This document shows, piece after piece, positions 17,427 to 26,177 of a stretch of DNA of 64,000 nucleotides. The first letter of the stretch is position 1. Each line of letters starts with the position of its first letter. The notes under the pieces were generated by a model. The model made no database searches, was not told the DNA's origin, and worked only from the letters and a program-made list of their open reading frames with translations. The translations under genes were made by a program, and so were the position numbers. The DNA is from Neobacillus sp. YX16 (GTDB lineage: Bacteria > Bacillota > Bacilli > Bacillales > Cytobacillaceae), in the NCBI RefSeq assembly GCF_030123505.1, contig NZ_CP126115.1, forward strand, positions 4,106,001 to 4,170,000, given 5' to 3'.

Positions 17427-18350
17427 TCAATCATTTACAATTGAATTCTTTAACACACCGAGTTTATCAATCTCGAATTCAACCACGTCACCGTGCTGCA
17501 GCCAGCGATGTACCTCTGTACCGAGTTCAAGGATACATCCTGTCCCAACTGTACCAGAACCTATCATTTCCCCGGGATAGAGAGTAACCCCTGCTGAGGC
17601 CCTCTCAAGCATTTCTCCGAACGAATAATAGATATCCTTCATGTTCCCTTCAGAAAGAAGGACGCCATTAACCTTTGCTTTCATGGTAATATCAAAGCCT
17701 TTACCTGATCGCAGATTCTCGAGCTCATCCTTGGTGATAACCCATGGTCCAATGGAGGTTGCAAAATCTTTTCCCTTTGCAGGGCCTAAGCCTACCTTCA
17801 TTTCCTGTCTTTGAAGGTCTCGCGCGCTCCAGTCATTTAGGATACAATAACCAAAAATATAGTCCTCTGCTTCATCAGCCTTGATATTTCTCCCCTCTTT
17901 CCCAATGATGCAAGCAACCTCTAGCTCATAATCTAGCCAATCGCATTCGGCAGGCTTAGAGATGTTGTCTTCTGGTCCCTTAATCGCCAGGTGGTTAGAA
18001 AAATAAAAAACAGGTATTTGGTACCACTCCGGAATCATATCGAGACCTCTGTTCTCCCTAGCAGATTTAACATGCTGTTCAAAAGCATAAAAGTCACGGA
18101 AGCTTCTTGGTACTGGCAATGGCGCAATCAGCCTAACCTCATGTAAGGGATAAACCCCTTTATCTCCGTTAGTAAGGTGTAAGAGCTGTTCAGCAGATAT
18201 CATATTTTGTTCACTTTGCTCTAGAAAATCTATTAGTTTTTCAGGCAGACTCCCGTTCGTTGCTTCATTCATATCTACAACTTGGTCAGATTCTAACATC
18301 ACTCCTGCCCGTACTGTCCCATCACCTTTTTCAAAAGTTACAAATTTCAT
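17427..18350 (-). CDS. fumarylacetoacetate hydrolase family protein
   Basis: This 307-residue FAA hydrolase-fold enzyme has the metal-binding residues of the family in ELEVACIIGKEGRNI. It also has the GYCILNDWSARDLQ motif, KDFATSIGPWV and GEMIGSGTVGTGC. In this operon it most likely cleaves fumarylacetoacetate, or maleylacetoacetate directly, to acetoacetate plus fumarate or maleate. I use ATG 18348-18350 (MKFVTFEKGDG, with GGGTGA upstream); ATG 18360-18362, three bases after the previous stop, is possible. No separate maleylacetoacetate isomerase is visible. Confidence 0.88.
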   Translation of the reverse strand: MKFVTFEKGDGTVRAGVMLESDQVVDMNEATNGSLPEKLIDFLEQSEQNMISAEQLLHLTNGDKGVYPLHEVRLIAPLPVPRSFRDFYAFEQHVKSARENRGLDMIPEWYQIPVFYFSNHLAIKGPEDNISKPAECDWLDYELEVACIIGKEGRNIKADEAEDYIFGYCILNDWSARDLQRQEMKVGLGPAKGKDFATSIGPWVITKDELENLRSGKGFDITMKAKVNGVLLSEGNMKDIYYSFGEMLERASAGVTLYPGEMIGSGTVGTGCILELGTEVHRWLQHGDVVEFEIDKLGVLKNSIVND

Positions 18351-18365
18351 ATAGTCACCCATTTT

Positions 18366-18974
18366 CTATTTCCTAATAATATCAAACGTTTTCCCTAATG
18401 GATTGGTATAACTATTACCTGCCATTCTGCCAATTGGCTGAAGTTTCACTGTATCAACTCGCCCTTTATGAAATAACTCATCCTTTACATGAATATTCAA
18501 AACTTTACCAATAACTAGACTTCCAGCACCAGCCTGGTCACCAAAATCCAACACCTGATAGAGCTCACACTCTAAATGTACGAGAGATTCTTTTATGCGC
18601 GGCACCTTCACCACACGACTAGGCTCTTTTGTTAAACCTGTTACCTCTAGTTCATCTACTTCAGGGGCAAATTCAACTGCGCAATCATTCATCTGCTTCG
18701 CCATACTCTCGCTGACGATATTAATTACAAATTGCTTTGTTTTTTCAATATTTAAAAGTGTATCTTTTTTTGCTCCATCACTTCCCCTTCTCATTGGTGA
18801 AAAACAGATGAGCATCGGATCAGCGCAAATTGCGGTAAAGAAACTAAAGGGAGCAGCATTGGCAATTCCGTTTTCATCTATAGTGGACACAAAGGCAATC
18901 GGACGAGGCAGTATCGAACCAATTAGCAGCTTATAGGCGTCTCTCCATTCAAGCGTATCTGGTGACACTTCCAT
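18366..18974 (-). CDS. flavin reductase family protein (FMN-binding split barrel)
   Basis: This 202-residue protein has the DIM6/NTAB flavin reductase fold: LIGSILPRPIAFVSTIDENGIANAAPFSFF at the N-terminus and GKVLNIHV in the second half. It would bind FMN and reduce it with NAD(P)H. GAGGTG precedes its ATG. It lies between hppD and the FAA hydrolase gene in the tyrosine operon. Its specific role there is unclear; it may act on a ring-cleavage product or supply reduced flavin. Confidence 0.85.
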   Translation of the reverse strand: MEVSPDTLEWRDAYKLLIGSILPRPIAFVSTIDENGIANAAPFSFFTAICADPMLICFSPMRRGSDGAKKDTLLNIEKTKQFVINIVSESMAKQMNDCAVEFAPEVDELEVTGLTKEPSRVVKVPRIKESLVHLECELYQVLDFGDQAGAGSLVIGKVLNIHVKDELFHKGRVDTVKLQPIGRMAGNSYTNPLGKTFDIIRK

Positions 18975-19005
18975 TATCTTACACCTCTTTCCTATTAAAC
19001 TCTTT

Positions 19006-19033
19006 AAAAGGGAGAAGCACCCTCTCCCTTTTT
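19006..19033 (-). terminator. intercistronic hairpin after hppD
   Basis: AAAAGGGAGA and TCTCCCTTTT arms flank a short loop, with T residues on the minus strand. Because the operon continues, it is likely a leaky terminator or mRNA-stabilising hairpin that favours hppD expression. Confidence 0.6.
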
Positions 19034-19056
19034 CCTCTTTAAAATATTTCTATATT

Positions 19057-20172
19057 TTATAAATTTCCTCGACGTTCCTGTTCTCTTTCAATGGATTCAA
19101 ATAAAGCCTTGAAGTTCCCTTCACCAAAACCTCGAGCACCCTTACGCTGGATAATCTCCACGAATAACGTAGGTCTATCGACAATCGGCTTAGTGAAAAT
19201 CTGCAGCAGATAGCCCTCATCATCACGGTCAACTAAAATATTTAATTCACGGAGCTTCTCTATTTCTTCATCAATTTTGCCAATTCGCTGTCCTAAATCC
19301 TCGTAATAGGTACTAGGTGTATTTAAGAACTCAACCCCATTCTTTTTCAAAGTAGCTACCGTCGAGACAATGTCCTCTGTTAGGATCGCAAGATGTTGTA
19401 CACCAGGGCCATTATAGAATTCTAAATACTCCTGAATTTGAGATTTGCGTTTCCCCTCTGCTGGTTCATTAATCGGAAACTTAATTCTACCGCCATTATG
19501 CATGACCTTCGACATTAACGCTGAATACTCGGTGGTAATATCTTTATCTGTGAAATGCTTCATCTCTACAAATCCCATTACCTTTGCATAATATTCAACC
19601 CATTCTTCCATCCGTTCAACGTTACCAACGACATGGTCAATACCAATCAAGCCAGCATCCTCAATTGGCAAATAGACGGAATAGGGATCAAAACCTGGCA
19701 TAAAAACTCCTTGATAATTCTTTCGTTCTACTAACGTATGGATGGTGTCTCCATATGTACCTAGAACGGCCTTTTTAAAAGTCCCCTTTTCATCCTTCAA
19801 CTCAAATGGAGGTATAAGGGCAATCCCTCCACGCTCTACAGCAGCGTTATAAGCTTTTTCAACATCATCTACTAAAAGTGCAACGTCCTTTACACCGTCA
19901 CCATGTTTTTTTACAAACTGAGCAACTCGTGTATCTTCTTTATAGGAACCAGTGAGAACAAGACGAATATTTCGTTGCTGGAGAACATAGGAAACGGTTT
20001 CACGATTCCCCGTTTCAAGGCCGGAATATGCAACAGGTTTAAACCCAAATGCTGTGCAAAAAAAGTGACAGGCTTGCTTCGCATTATTTGTGTAAATTTC
20101 GATATAGTCAACATCCCTAACTGGAAAAAAATCGTTAGCAAGTTCTTCAGCTTTTAAACGTTTTTCTTTCAT
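19057..20172 (-). CDS. hppD: 4-hydroxyphenylpyruvate dioxygenase
   Basis: This 371-residue Fe(II) dioxygenase converts 4-hydroxyphenylpyruvate to homogentisate. It has two VOC/glyoxalase domains. The C-terminal one holds the iron ligands: His in IDHVVGNV, His in VQHLAILTEDI and Glu in TLFVEIIQRKGARGFGEGNFKALFE. The last stretch is diagnostic of HPPD. The ATG has an AGGAGG site. It is the first gene of the tyrosine degradation operon. Confidence 0.94.
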   Translation of the reverse strand: MKEKRLKAEELANDFFPVRDVDYIEIYTNNAKQACHFFCTAFGFKPVAYSGLETGNRETVSYVLQQRNIRLVLTGSYKEDTRVAQFVKKHGDGVKDVALLVDDVEKAYNAAVERGGIALIPPFELKDEKGTFKKAVLGTYGDTIHTLVERKNYQGVFMPGFDPYSVYLPIEDAGLIGIDHVVGNVERMEEWVEYYAKVMGFVEMKHFTDKDITTEYSALMSKVMHNGGRIKFPINEPAEGKRKSQIQEYLEFYNGPGVQHLAILTEDIVSTVATLKKNGVEFLNTPSTYYEDLGQRIGKIDEEIEKLRELNILVDRDDEGYLLQIFTKPIVDRPTLFVEIIQRKGARGFGEGNFKALFESIEREQERRGNL

Positions 20173-20292
20173 TTATATTCCTCCTATTATCATTTAATTA
20201 ATAATATTCAGAATACATATTAAGTGATACTTACGTGTCCTATCAAGAGCGGCCGGTGAAGCAATAACGCTTTTGAGTAATAAAGACTGGTA

Positions 20293-20330
20293 CAAAAAAA
20301 AAAGAAACAACCCCATTTATAAGGTTGTTG
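20293..20330 (-). terminator. terminator of the TrpXYZ-like ABC operon
   Basis: On the minus strand AACAACC and GGTTGTT arms precede a run of about ten T, right after the ATPase stop. Confidence 0.85.
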
Positions 20331-20343
20331 TTTCTCTATAGAG

Positions 20344-21138
20344 TTAGGACAAAACCGCACGATCGCTTGCCATTTGAACCCCGCGAATTCTTTTAAACTC
20401 CTCTAATAATCCTTCAATCGTTAAGTTTTTCTTATTTTCTGCATCTACTTCCAAGATGATTTGACCTTTATCCATCATAATTAAGCGATTACCAAGATCA
20501 ATGGCTTGCTGCATATTGTGCGTGACCATTAAGGTCGTAAGCTGATATTTCCCAACAATTTCTCGAGTCAGATTGGTTATTAATTCGGCTCTAGATGGGT
20601 CAAGCGCAGCTGTATGTTCATCTAACAATAAGATGGCGGGTTCTGTGAATGTTGCCATTAACAGTGATAATGCCTGCCGTTCTCCTCCAGACAACAATCC
20701 TACCTTTGCACTTAATCGGTTTTCTAAGCCAAGGTGCAAGGATTCAAGCACCTCCCGAAAGTAATCACGTCTTTTTTTAGTGACTCCCTTTCTGAAGGTT
20801 CTCGTTTTATTTCGTGAGTAGGCCATCGCCAGATTTTCTTCAATGGTCATACTAGGAGCAGTGCCTGCCATGGGGTCTTGGAAAACCCGTCCTATCATTT
20901 GCGAACGTTTATATTCTGACATGGCGGTTACATTTTTACCATCAATATGGATATCACCAACATCTGGAACTAATACTCCTGAAATGATATTCATTAAGGT
21001 CGATTTCCCTGCTCCATTACTGCCTATTACGGTTACGAAATCGCCTGGTTTCAGAGTTAGATTCACTTGGTCAATTGCAATTTTTTCATCAGGGGTACCT
21101 TCATTAAAAATCTTGTGAATCTGATTCAAATGCAGCAT
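20344..21138 (-). CDS. ABC transporter ATP-binding protein (TrpZ-like)
   Basis: This 264-residue ATPase has Walker A GSNGAGKST, signature LSGGERQALSLLMA and Walker B ILLLDEHTAALDP. DEHTAALDP with a His is usual for this uptake subfamily. I chose ATG 21136-21138, with AAAGGGTGA upstream. It overlaps the permease gene by 35 bp. Together with the permease and binding protein it matches the tryptophan/tyrosine-type systems (TrpXYZ); proximity to tyrosine catabolism supports an aromatic amino acid ligand by inference. Confidence 0.85.
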   Translation of the reverse strand: MLHLNQIHKIFNEGTPDEKIAIDQVNLTLKPGDFVTVIGSNGAGKSTLMNIISGVLVPDVGDIHIDGKNVTAMSEYKRSQMIGRVFQDPMAGTAPSMTIEENLAMAYSRNKTRTFRKGVTKKRRDYFREVLESLHLGLENRLSAKVGLLSGGERQALSLLMATFTEPAILLLDEHTAALDPSRAELITNLTREIVGKYQLTTLMVTHNMQQAIDLGNRLIMMDKGQIILEVDAENKKNLTIEGLLEEFKRIRGVQMASDRAVLS

Positions 21139-22144
21139 AGTTATCACCCTTTCCGTCAGCCGATCCTTTTAACATGTTCAGCATTTCTTGTCTTCTCCGG
21201 GCTTTACGCTTCTTCTCTTTAGACTGTTCAATTAGTTTTGGTGCTGTTAAGGCAATGATAACAATTAATGCTGTAATTACCTTCATATCACCCGGATCGA
21301 GGAATTCCACCCTTAATGCAAGTGTAACAACAATACGGTAGATGATGGCTCCTCCGATAACCGCAAGAGTAGCCCTTGCAATTGACTTAGTACCAAACAA
21401 GGCTTCACCGATAATGACAGAGGCTAAACCAATGACAATCATCCCTATTCCCATTCCAACATCCGCAAAACCACCTTGCTGTGCGATTAGGGCTCCCGAA
21501 AGAGCTACTAGGGCATTGGATAATCCAAGACCCAAGATGGTAAGGAGATTGGTATTGGCAGAGAAACTGCGAATCATCTGTTTATTGTTTCCAGTTGCTC
21601 TTACAGCAAGACCAATTTCCGTCTGTAAAAATAAATCTGTAAACCATTTGATTACAAAGGTAACGATAATCATAAAAATTAAAATTCCCCAAGTATCAGG
21701 AAGGCTGTCTCCTAGACCAACAGCCGTTAGTAAGCCGTTCAAAAAAGAATCCACTCCCATATTTTCAAAAACTCCACCGATTTTCGTAAAAGAAGTTTCC
21801 GTATTCAATAGGGGGATATTTGATTTTCCCATTATTCTAAGATTAATAGAATATAGGGCAATCATCATTAAAATACCTGAGAGTAAATTATTAATCTTTC
21901 CAAAGGTATGCAGCAGTCCCGTCATACACCCTGCTACAAAGCCTGCAAATAATGCCAGTATGGTGGCTAAAAACGGGTTAACTCCACCAGCAATTAACAC
22001 TGCTGATAGGGCTGCACCTGTAACAAAACTCCCATCTACCGTTAAATCCGGAAAATCCAGAATACGAAAGGAAAGATAGACGCCCAGTGCCATAATCGCG
22101 TAGATGATACCTGCTTCAAATGATCCAAATATGGCTGTAAACAT
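21104..22144 (-). CDS. ABC transporter permease (TrpY-like)
   Basis: This 346-residue permease has about eight or nine transmembrane segments and a LivH-like fold (YAIMALGVYLSFRILDFPDLTVDGSF). The C-terminus is charged (SKEKKRKARRRQ). The DFPDLTVDGSF motif is characteristic of the permeases paired with ABC_sub_bind binding proteins. I prefer ATG 22142-22144, spaced from AAAGAAAGG; an ATG three codons earlier touches that site. Confidence 0.85.
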   Translation of the reverse strand: MFTAIFGSFEAGIIYAIMALGVYLSFRILDFPDLTVDGSFVTGAALSAVLIAGGVNPFLATILALFAGFVAGCMTGLLHTFGKINNLLSGILMMIALYSINLRIMGKSNIPLLNTETSFTKIGGVFENMGVDSFLNGLLTAVGLGDSLPDTWGILIFMIIVTFVIKWFTDLFLQTEIGLAVRATGNNKQMIRSFSANTNLLTILGLGLSNALVALSGALIAQQGGFADVGMGIGMIVIGLASVIIGEALFGTKSIARATLAVIGGAIIYRIVVTLALRVEFLDPGDMKVITALIVIIALTAPKLIEQSKEKKRKARRRQEMLNMLKGSADGKGDNYAAFESDSQDF

Positions 22145-22205
22145 TGAGATCATCCTTTCTTTAAGTCTTTGTTCTAATCGAAAAAATTCCTAATGCAGTG
22201 ATGAA

Positions 22206-22233
22206 GGAGTCAACCATGTTAGCGGCTGACTCC
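22206..22233 (-). terminator. intercistronic stem-loop between binding-protein and permease genes
   Basis: GGAGTCA and TGACTCC arms form a stem with a 14-nt loop and no T-run after it on the minus strand. It is more likely an mRNA-stabilising or processing hairpin than a terminator. Confidence 0.5.
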
Positions 22234-22251
22234 CAGCATTACAAAAGTATA

Positions 22252-23247
22252 TTATTCACCCTCGTAAAACTCACCTAGGTCTTTCCATTCCTCTTTCACT
22301 TCAAGCCCCTGTGTTTCTGCAGCTTTCTTATTAATAACAAGCGTTAAGCTGCTTGGTAATTCTACTGGAATTTCAGAAGGCTTCTTATTCCCGCTTAAAA
22401 TTTCAGCAGCCATTAATCCTGATTGATATCCAATATCGAAATATTCAAAACCACTCGCAGCAACTGCACCTTTTTTCATTGAATCTAACTCACCGACGAA
22501 CAAAGGAATTTTTTTGCTGTTTGCAACCGAAATAACAGACTCAAGAGCCGAGACAACCGTATTATCTGTTGGGATATAGATAGCGTCTACACGGCCAACT
22601 AAGGATTCAGCCGCCTGCTTTACTTCAGCAGAGGTAGAGACGGACACTTCAACAAGCTTAGCACCTTTACCTTCAGCTAATTTTTTCACTTCTTCCACTT
22701 GAACGATTGAATTTTGTTCACCAGAATTATAGATAACCCCAATGTCTTTTGCTTTTACTTCTTCTGTAATAAAGTTTATCGTTTTTGCCGTTCCATCAGG
22801 ATGGTTATCCGTTGTACCTGTGATATTTTCACCAGGCTGATCAAATGCCTTCACTAATTCAGCACCCACAGGGTCTGTTACTGAAGTAAAAATAATTGGG
22901 ATTTCCTTCGTTGCATTCAACGCACCTGTAGCACTTGGCGTTGCATTTGCAAAAATAAGATCAACTTTATCTCCAACAAAATTATTAGAGATCGTTTGAA
23001 CATTTGCCGCTTCACCTTGTGCATTTTGCTCGTCATACTCAACGTTAATGCCTTTATCCGCTAACGCCTTTTTAAATCCTTCAGTTGCTGCGTCCAATGA
23101 TGGATGTGTAGCATATTGGGATATCCCAACCTTAAACACCTTTTCTCCTTCTTTTTCCGTTTCTCCTGCTGATTCCTTGCTGCCGCAACCGGCAAGCATC
23201 ATCATCCCGGCTAAAGCGAAGGATATTACTTTTACACGCTTTTTCAT
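22252..23247 (-). CDS. ABC_sub_bind family substrate-binding lipoprotein (TrpX-like)
   Basis: This 331-residue lipoprotein has signal peptide MKKRVKVISFALAGMMMLAGC with lipobox LAGC. A type I periplasmic-binding fold of the ABC_sub_bind family follows (KVGISQYATHPSLDAATEGFKKAL, later PIIFTSVTDPVGAELV). Members include tryptophan- and tyrosine-binding proteins. AGGGGGATG precedes the ATG. It is the first gene of the three-gene uptake operon, immediately upstream of tyrosine catabolism genes on the same strand. Confidence 0.87.
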   Translation of the reverse strand: MKKRVKVISFALAGMMMLAGCGSKESAGETEKEGEKVFKVGISQYATHPSLDAATEGFKKALADKGINVEYDEQNAQGEAANVQTISNNFVGDKVDLIFANATPSATGALNATKEIPIIFTSVTDPVGAELVKAFDQPGENITGTTDNHPDGTAKTINFITEEVKAKDIGVIYNSGEQNSIVQVEEVKKLAEGKGAKLVEVSVSTSAEVKQAAESLVGRVDAIYIPTDNTVVSALESVISVANSKKIPLFVGELDSMKKGAVAASGFEYFDIGYQSGLMAAEILSGNKKPSEIPVELPSSLTLVINKKAAETQGLEVKEEWKDLGEFYEGE

Positions 23248-23409
23248 TATTCATCCCCCTAAACTCATTTTCTAATTTTCTAAAAATTTATTATATTATA
23301 AAAGTTATTCTAGTATTTTTTTATACTAAAAGTCAATAGAATTACCTAAAATTATTTTTCTGCTTTAAAGCGACAAATTTCTTACGCCTATTTAATAAAT
23401 TTTTTTCAT

Positions 23410-23448
23410 CAGAAAATAAAAGAAGCTCCCGATTATTCCGGGAGCTCC
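23410..23448 (-). terminator. terminator of the 44-residue ORF
   Basis: AGCTCCCG and CGGGAGCT arms form a GC-rich stem. On the minus strand it is followed by TTCTTTTATTTTC. Confidence 0.8.
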
Positions 23449-23466
23449 TTTAAGTCACCTATCTAT

Positions 23467-23601
23467 TTAACTTGACCAATCTTGTGTTTTAGCTAAAAGT
23501 TTATCAATTTCAATTTTTTTTAATTTATTTGTGATTTTCTCAGATGTTAGATTTGCCGTAGACTCTAGTAATTTATCAATATCAATCATAGTTGTTTTCA
23601 T
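23467..23601 (-). CDS. small hypothetical protein, 44 residues
   Basis: ATG 23599-23601 has a GGAGGTTAGAT site and the frame ends at TAA 23467-23469, just before a strong terminator. That complete transcription-unit layout is why I call it real. The product is a charged, amphipathic helix candidate (MKTTMIDIDKLLESTANLTS...), with repeated Lys/Glu/Ile/Leu spacing and a Trp near the end. It has no signal or membrane segment. I do not recognise the family. Confidence 0.6.
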   Translation of the reverse strand: MKTTMIDIDKLLESTANLTSEKITNKLKKIEIDKLLAKTQDWSS

Positions 23602-23715
23602 ATCTAACCTCCATAATTTATTTACCAAAGCATTCGTATCATCATGTACATTTTTGGGGGTTAAAAAAAAGTAAGCATTAAATAACTAGTCTCGAGGAGG
23701 GATTTTTAGTAAGGG

Positions 23716-23731
23716 TATGATTTAATTCACT
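23716..23731. promoter_or_regulatory. weak Fnr-like site before the heme-copper enzyme genes
   Basis: TATGATTTAATTCACT fits TGTGA-N6-TCACA with two mismatches, 94 bp before the CuA subunit start. Anaerobic control would fit the product, but the match alone is weak. Confidence 0.25.
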
Positions 23732-23824
23732 TTTTATTCACAACTTCTAGATTAAAATGTTTGTTGAATTAAACCTGTGGTTGGGGGACTGCTTGTTTAA
23801 TTAATTTAACTAGGGGGGATACAT

Positions 23825-24373
23825 ATGTACCAATCCATTGCATGGTACGTCACCTTATTTCTCGTTTTTTTGCTTGCTTTGGCATTTGCTATTGTGTACG
23901 GGGAATCGAGAAGATTAAGAGAATATGGACCGATACAAGAAAAAGGCTACAAAATTCGCAAATTTTATTTTCTAGGACTGCTCGCAGTCCTGGGGTTTGC
24001 TTCAGCCATGTCACTAAGCAAGCTTCCATACCATAACCAATATGCATCTGCTAAAGAGCACGCTAAGGTTGTTGAGGTAGCTGGACTCCAATATGCCTGG
24101 GAATTCAGTGATGAAAATTTTACAGTTGGAAAAGAGATTCAATTTCGAGTAACAAGTAAAGATGTTACTCACGGATTCGGTATTTATAACCCGGAGTTAG
24201 AATTAATTACCCAAACACAGGCAATGCCGGAATACACGAATACTCTCACGATTACGTTTGACAAACCAGGCACGTATAAGATTTTATGCTTGGAATATTG
24301 CAGTGTTGGACATCATGTGATGATGAAAGACATAGTAGTGAAACCAAAAGGAGGAAATGACCATGATCACTAA
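23825..24373 (+). CDS. CuA-containing subunit II of a b-type heme-copper enzyme (candidate NO reductase subunit II)
   Basis: This 182-residue membrane-anchored cupredoxin has hydrophobic segments at residues about 5-25 and 46-64, then a cupredoxin domain. All CuA ligands are present: His116 and the motif CLEYCSVGHHVMM giving Cys155, Glu157, Cys159, His163 and Met166. It would take electrons from a cytochrome c or quinol-derived donor and pass them to subunit I. The tail NDHDH is His-rich. It is usually annotated as cytochrome c oxidase subunit II; because subunit I lacks the oxidase Tyr, I favour a CuA-NO reductase. The next gene starts inside its end. Confidence 0.85.
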   Translation: MYQSIAWYVTLFLVFLLALAFAIVYGESRRLREYGPIQEKGYKIRKFYFLGLLAVLGFASAMSLSKLPYHNQYASAKEHAKVVEVAGLQYAWEFSDENFTVGKEIQFRVTSKDVTHGFGIYNPELELITQTQAMPEYTNTLTITFDKPGTYKILCLEYCSVGHHVMMKDIVVKPKGGNDHDH

Positions 24374-25829
24374 AGCTCGTACTATTAATAATAAAGGCGT
24401 TGCTTTAGCCTTAATGGTTACCTCTTTTGTCCTTGTTTTAATGATGATTTTTGGAGTCATGATGTTATTAAATCAGGGGAATGCGGTAAAAATATCATCA
24501 CAGTTTTTCTATAAGATTATGACCATACACGGAACAGGAATGATTGGAATTGCCGCTTTAGGAGGCAGTGCCATTATGTGGTACTTCCTTTCCAAACATA
24601 TCTATCTAAATTCAAAAGTATTTTTCGCTAATTTAATACTATCTTTGGTTGGGGTCGCCATGATCCTTACTGCCATTTTTGGCTTTAACTTTTCAGATGG
24701 CTGGACCTTCCTTTTCCCGCTTCCATCTTATTCAGCAAATCTATATGGCAAACTAGGTGCGCTTCTTTTCTTATTTGGAATGTTAGCATTAGGTATTGGG
24801 TATTTAGTCATGTACTTCTATTTAGCTGCTAGGTTAACAAAAGAGTATGGCGGATTGCATAAGACTCTTGGCTGGGATTATATTTTCGGAGAAAAAAAAG
24901 GCTATGGTCCTCCCCCTGCTGCAGTTGCAACAACAATGGTCATCATCACGAATTCAATTGCCATTCTTGCAGGTGCTTTTGTTCTAATTGCTTCGATCTT
25001 AAATATTATCAATCGAGCTATTAGTATTGATCCAATGCTTGCTAAGCATTTAACCTATGCGTTTGGACATATTTTTGCGAACTGTACGATTTACATGGCA
25101 GTTATCGCTGTTTATGAAATTCTATCGAAGTATACTGATCGTCCTTGGAAATCAAATAAGGCCTTTTTAATTGCCTGGAATTGCTCTACACTCTTTACTT
25201 TAATGATTTATACACACCACTTGCTCATGGATTTTACGGTACCAAAATGGATGTTAATTGCTGGTCAAATTTTTTCATATGCAAACGGTCTTCCTGTTAT
25301 GGTTGTCACTGCATATGGTGCATTAATGATTGTTTTCCGCTCTGCAATTAAATGGGATTTTGCTTCAAGTATGATATTTTTGGCGATGTTTGGCTGGGTT
25401 GCCGGTGCAGTACCTGCAATTATTGACTCGACCATTGTTGTCAATCATGTTATGCATAATACAAAGTGGGTTCCAGGTCATTTCCACACTTATATGGGGA
25501 TGGGCGTCATTGCGATGATTTTCGGATTTATGTATTATTTTAATAAAACCGAAGGAACCCAGAAACAAAATAGCTATGATAAATTTGCAATCTTTACCTA
25601 TTTTATTTTCTTTACCGGTTTAGCAGGTTCATTCTTGTATGCAGGAAAAATCAGTACACCGCGCAGATGGGCTGAGCATTTACCACAATGGACAGCTTCC
25701 GACCAAATAGGAGCTCTTTGCGGAATATTTATTATAGCTGCATCCCTTTTCTTTACCATTCGCTTTATTGTTGGATTAAAAACGGTTGGAAGTAAATCAA
25801 CACCTAAAACTCTAAAATCCGCTTCTTAA
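24363..25829 (+). CDS. heme-copper catalytic subunit I lacking the cross-linked Tyr (candidate CuA/b-type nitric oxide reductase)
   Basis: This 488-residue protein has about 12-13 membrane helices. All six metal-ligand histidines are present: His56 (TIHGTG), His236, the pair His285-His286 (YTHHLL), and His373/His375 in HNTKWVPGHFHTYMG, a B-family pattern. In B-family oxidases helix VI reads GHPxVY; here it is GHIFANC, so Asn240 replaces the catalytic Tyr. Loss of that Tyr is a hallmark of heme-copper NO reductases, including the CuA-NOR of Bacillus azotoformans. I start at ATG 24363 (GGAGG 8 nt upstream); ATG 24357 is too close to the site. The NO-reductase activity is inferred. Confidence 0.85.
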   Translation: MITKARTINNKGVALALMVTSFVLVLMMIFGVMMLLNQGNAVKISSQFFYKIMTIHGTGMIGIAALGGSAIMWYFLSKHIYLNSKVFFANLILSLVGVAMILTAIFGFNFSDGWTFLFPLPSYSANLYGKLGALLFLFGMLALGIGYLVMYFYLAARLTKEYGGLHKTLGWDYIFGEKKGYGPPPAAVATTMVIITNSIAILAGAFVLIASILNIINRAISIDPMLAKHLTYAFGHIFANCTIYMAVIAVYEILSKYTDRPWKSNKAFLIAWNCSTLFTLMIYTHHLLMDFTVPKWMLIAGQIFSYANGLPVMVVTAYGALMIVFRSAIKWDFASSMIFLAMFGWVAGAVPAIIDSTIVVNHVMHNTKWVPGHFHTYMGMGVIAMIFGFMYYFNKTEGTQKQNSYDKFAIFTYFIFFTGLAGSFLYAGKISTPRRWAEHLPQWTASDQIGALCGIFIIAASLFFTIRFIVGLKTVGSKSTPKTLKSAS

Positions 25830-25907
25830 ATCGGTAAAATCCACAGAGGTTTTTTATTATGGCTTAATTTTGTACAAACTAATTCTAATGGGAGGTGTTT
25901 GTACAAA

Positions 25908-26171
25908 ATGAAAATAAAAATCGTAGTAAGTTTATCAATATTTTCACTTTTATTTTCATCAGCTTGGTTACTGCAGGTACAACTGCAAAGTCATCGAGAA
26001 TTTAATGTTAATATTATGGAATCGCAAATTAATAATTTGAATGTAGTTCCGATGAATAATGAAAATACTCCGATGAATACGAATTTAAACACCGAGATAT
26101 CTAATGTCCAATGGAAATTATTAGAGCCCTTTAAGCCTAGGGAATATGTTCGGATTATAGATTCTTATTAA
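25908..26171 (+). CDS. small single-pass or secreted hypothetical protein
   Basis: This is an 87-residue product with an N-terminal hydrophobic segment (residues about 4-24, KIKIVVSLSIFSLLFSSAWLL). A polar Asn/Met/Thr-rich exposed part follows (NNLNVVPMNNENTPMNTNLN). GGAGGTG lies 10 nt before ATG 25908. It follows subunit I by 78 bp on the same strand and precedes a terminator, so it may belong to the same operon. I do not recognise it; the Met/Asn-rich tail could bind a metal, but that is speculation. Confidence 0.6.
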   Translation: MKIKIVVSLSIFSLLFSSAWLLQVQLQSHREFNVNIMESQINNLNVVPMNNENTPMNTNLNTEISNVQWKLLEPFKPREYVRIIDSY

Positions 26172-26177
26172 ATGTTA

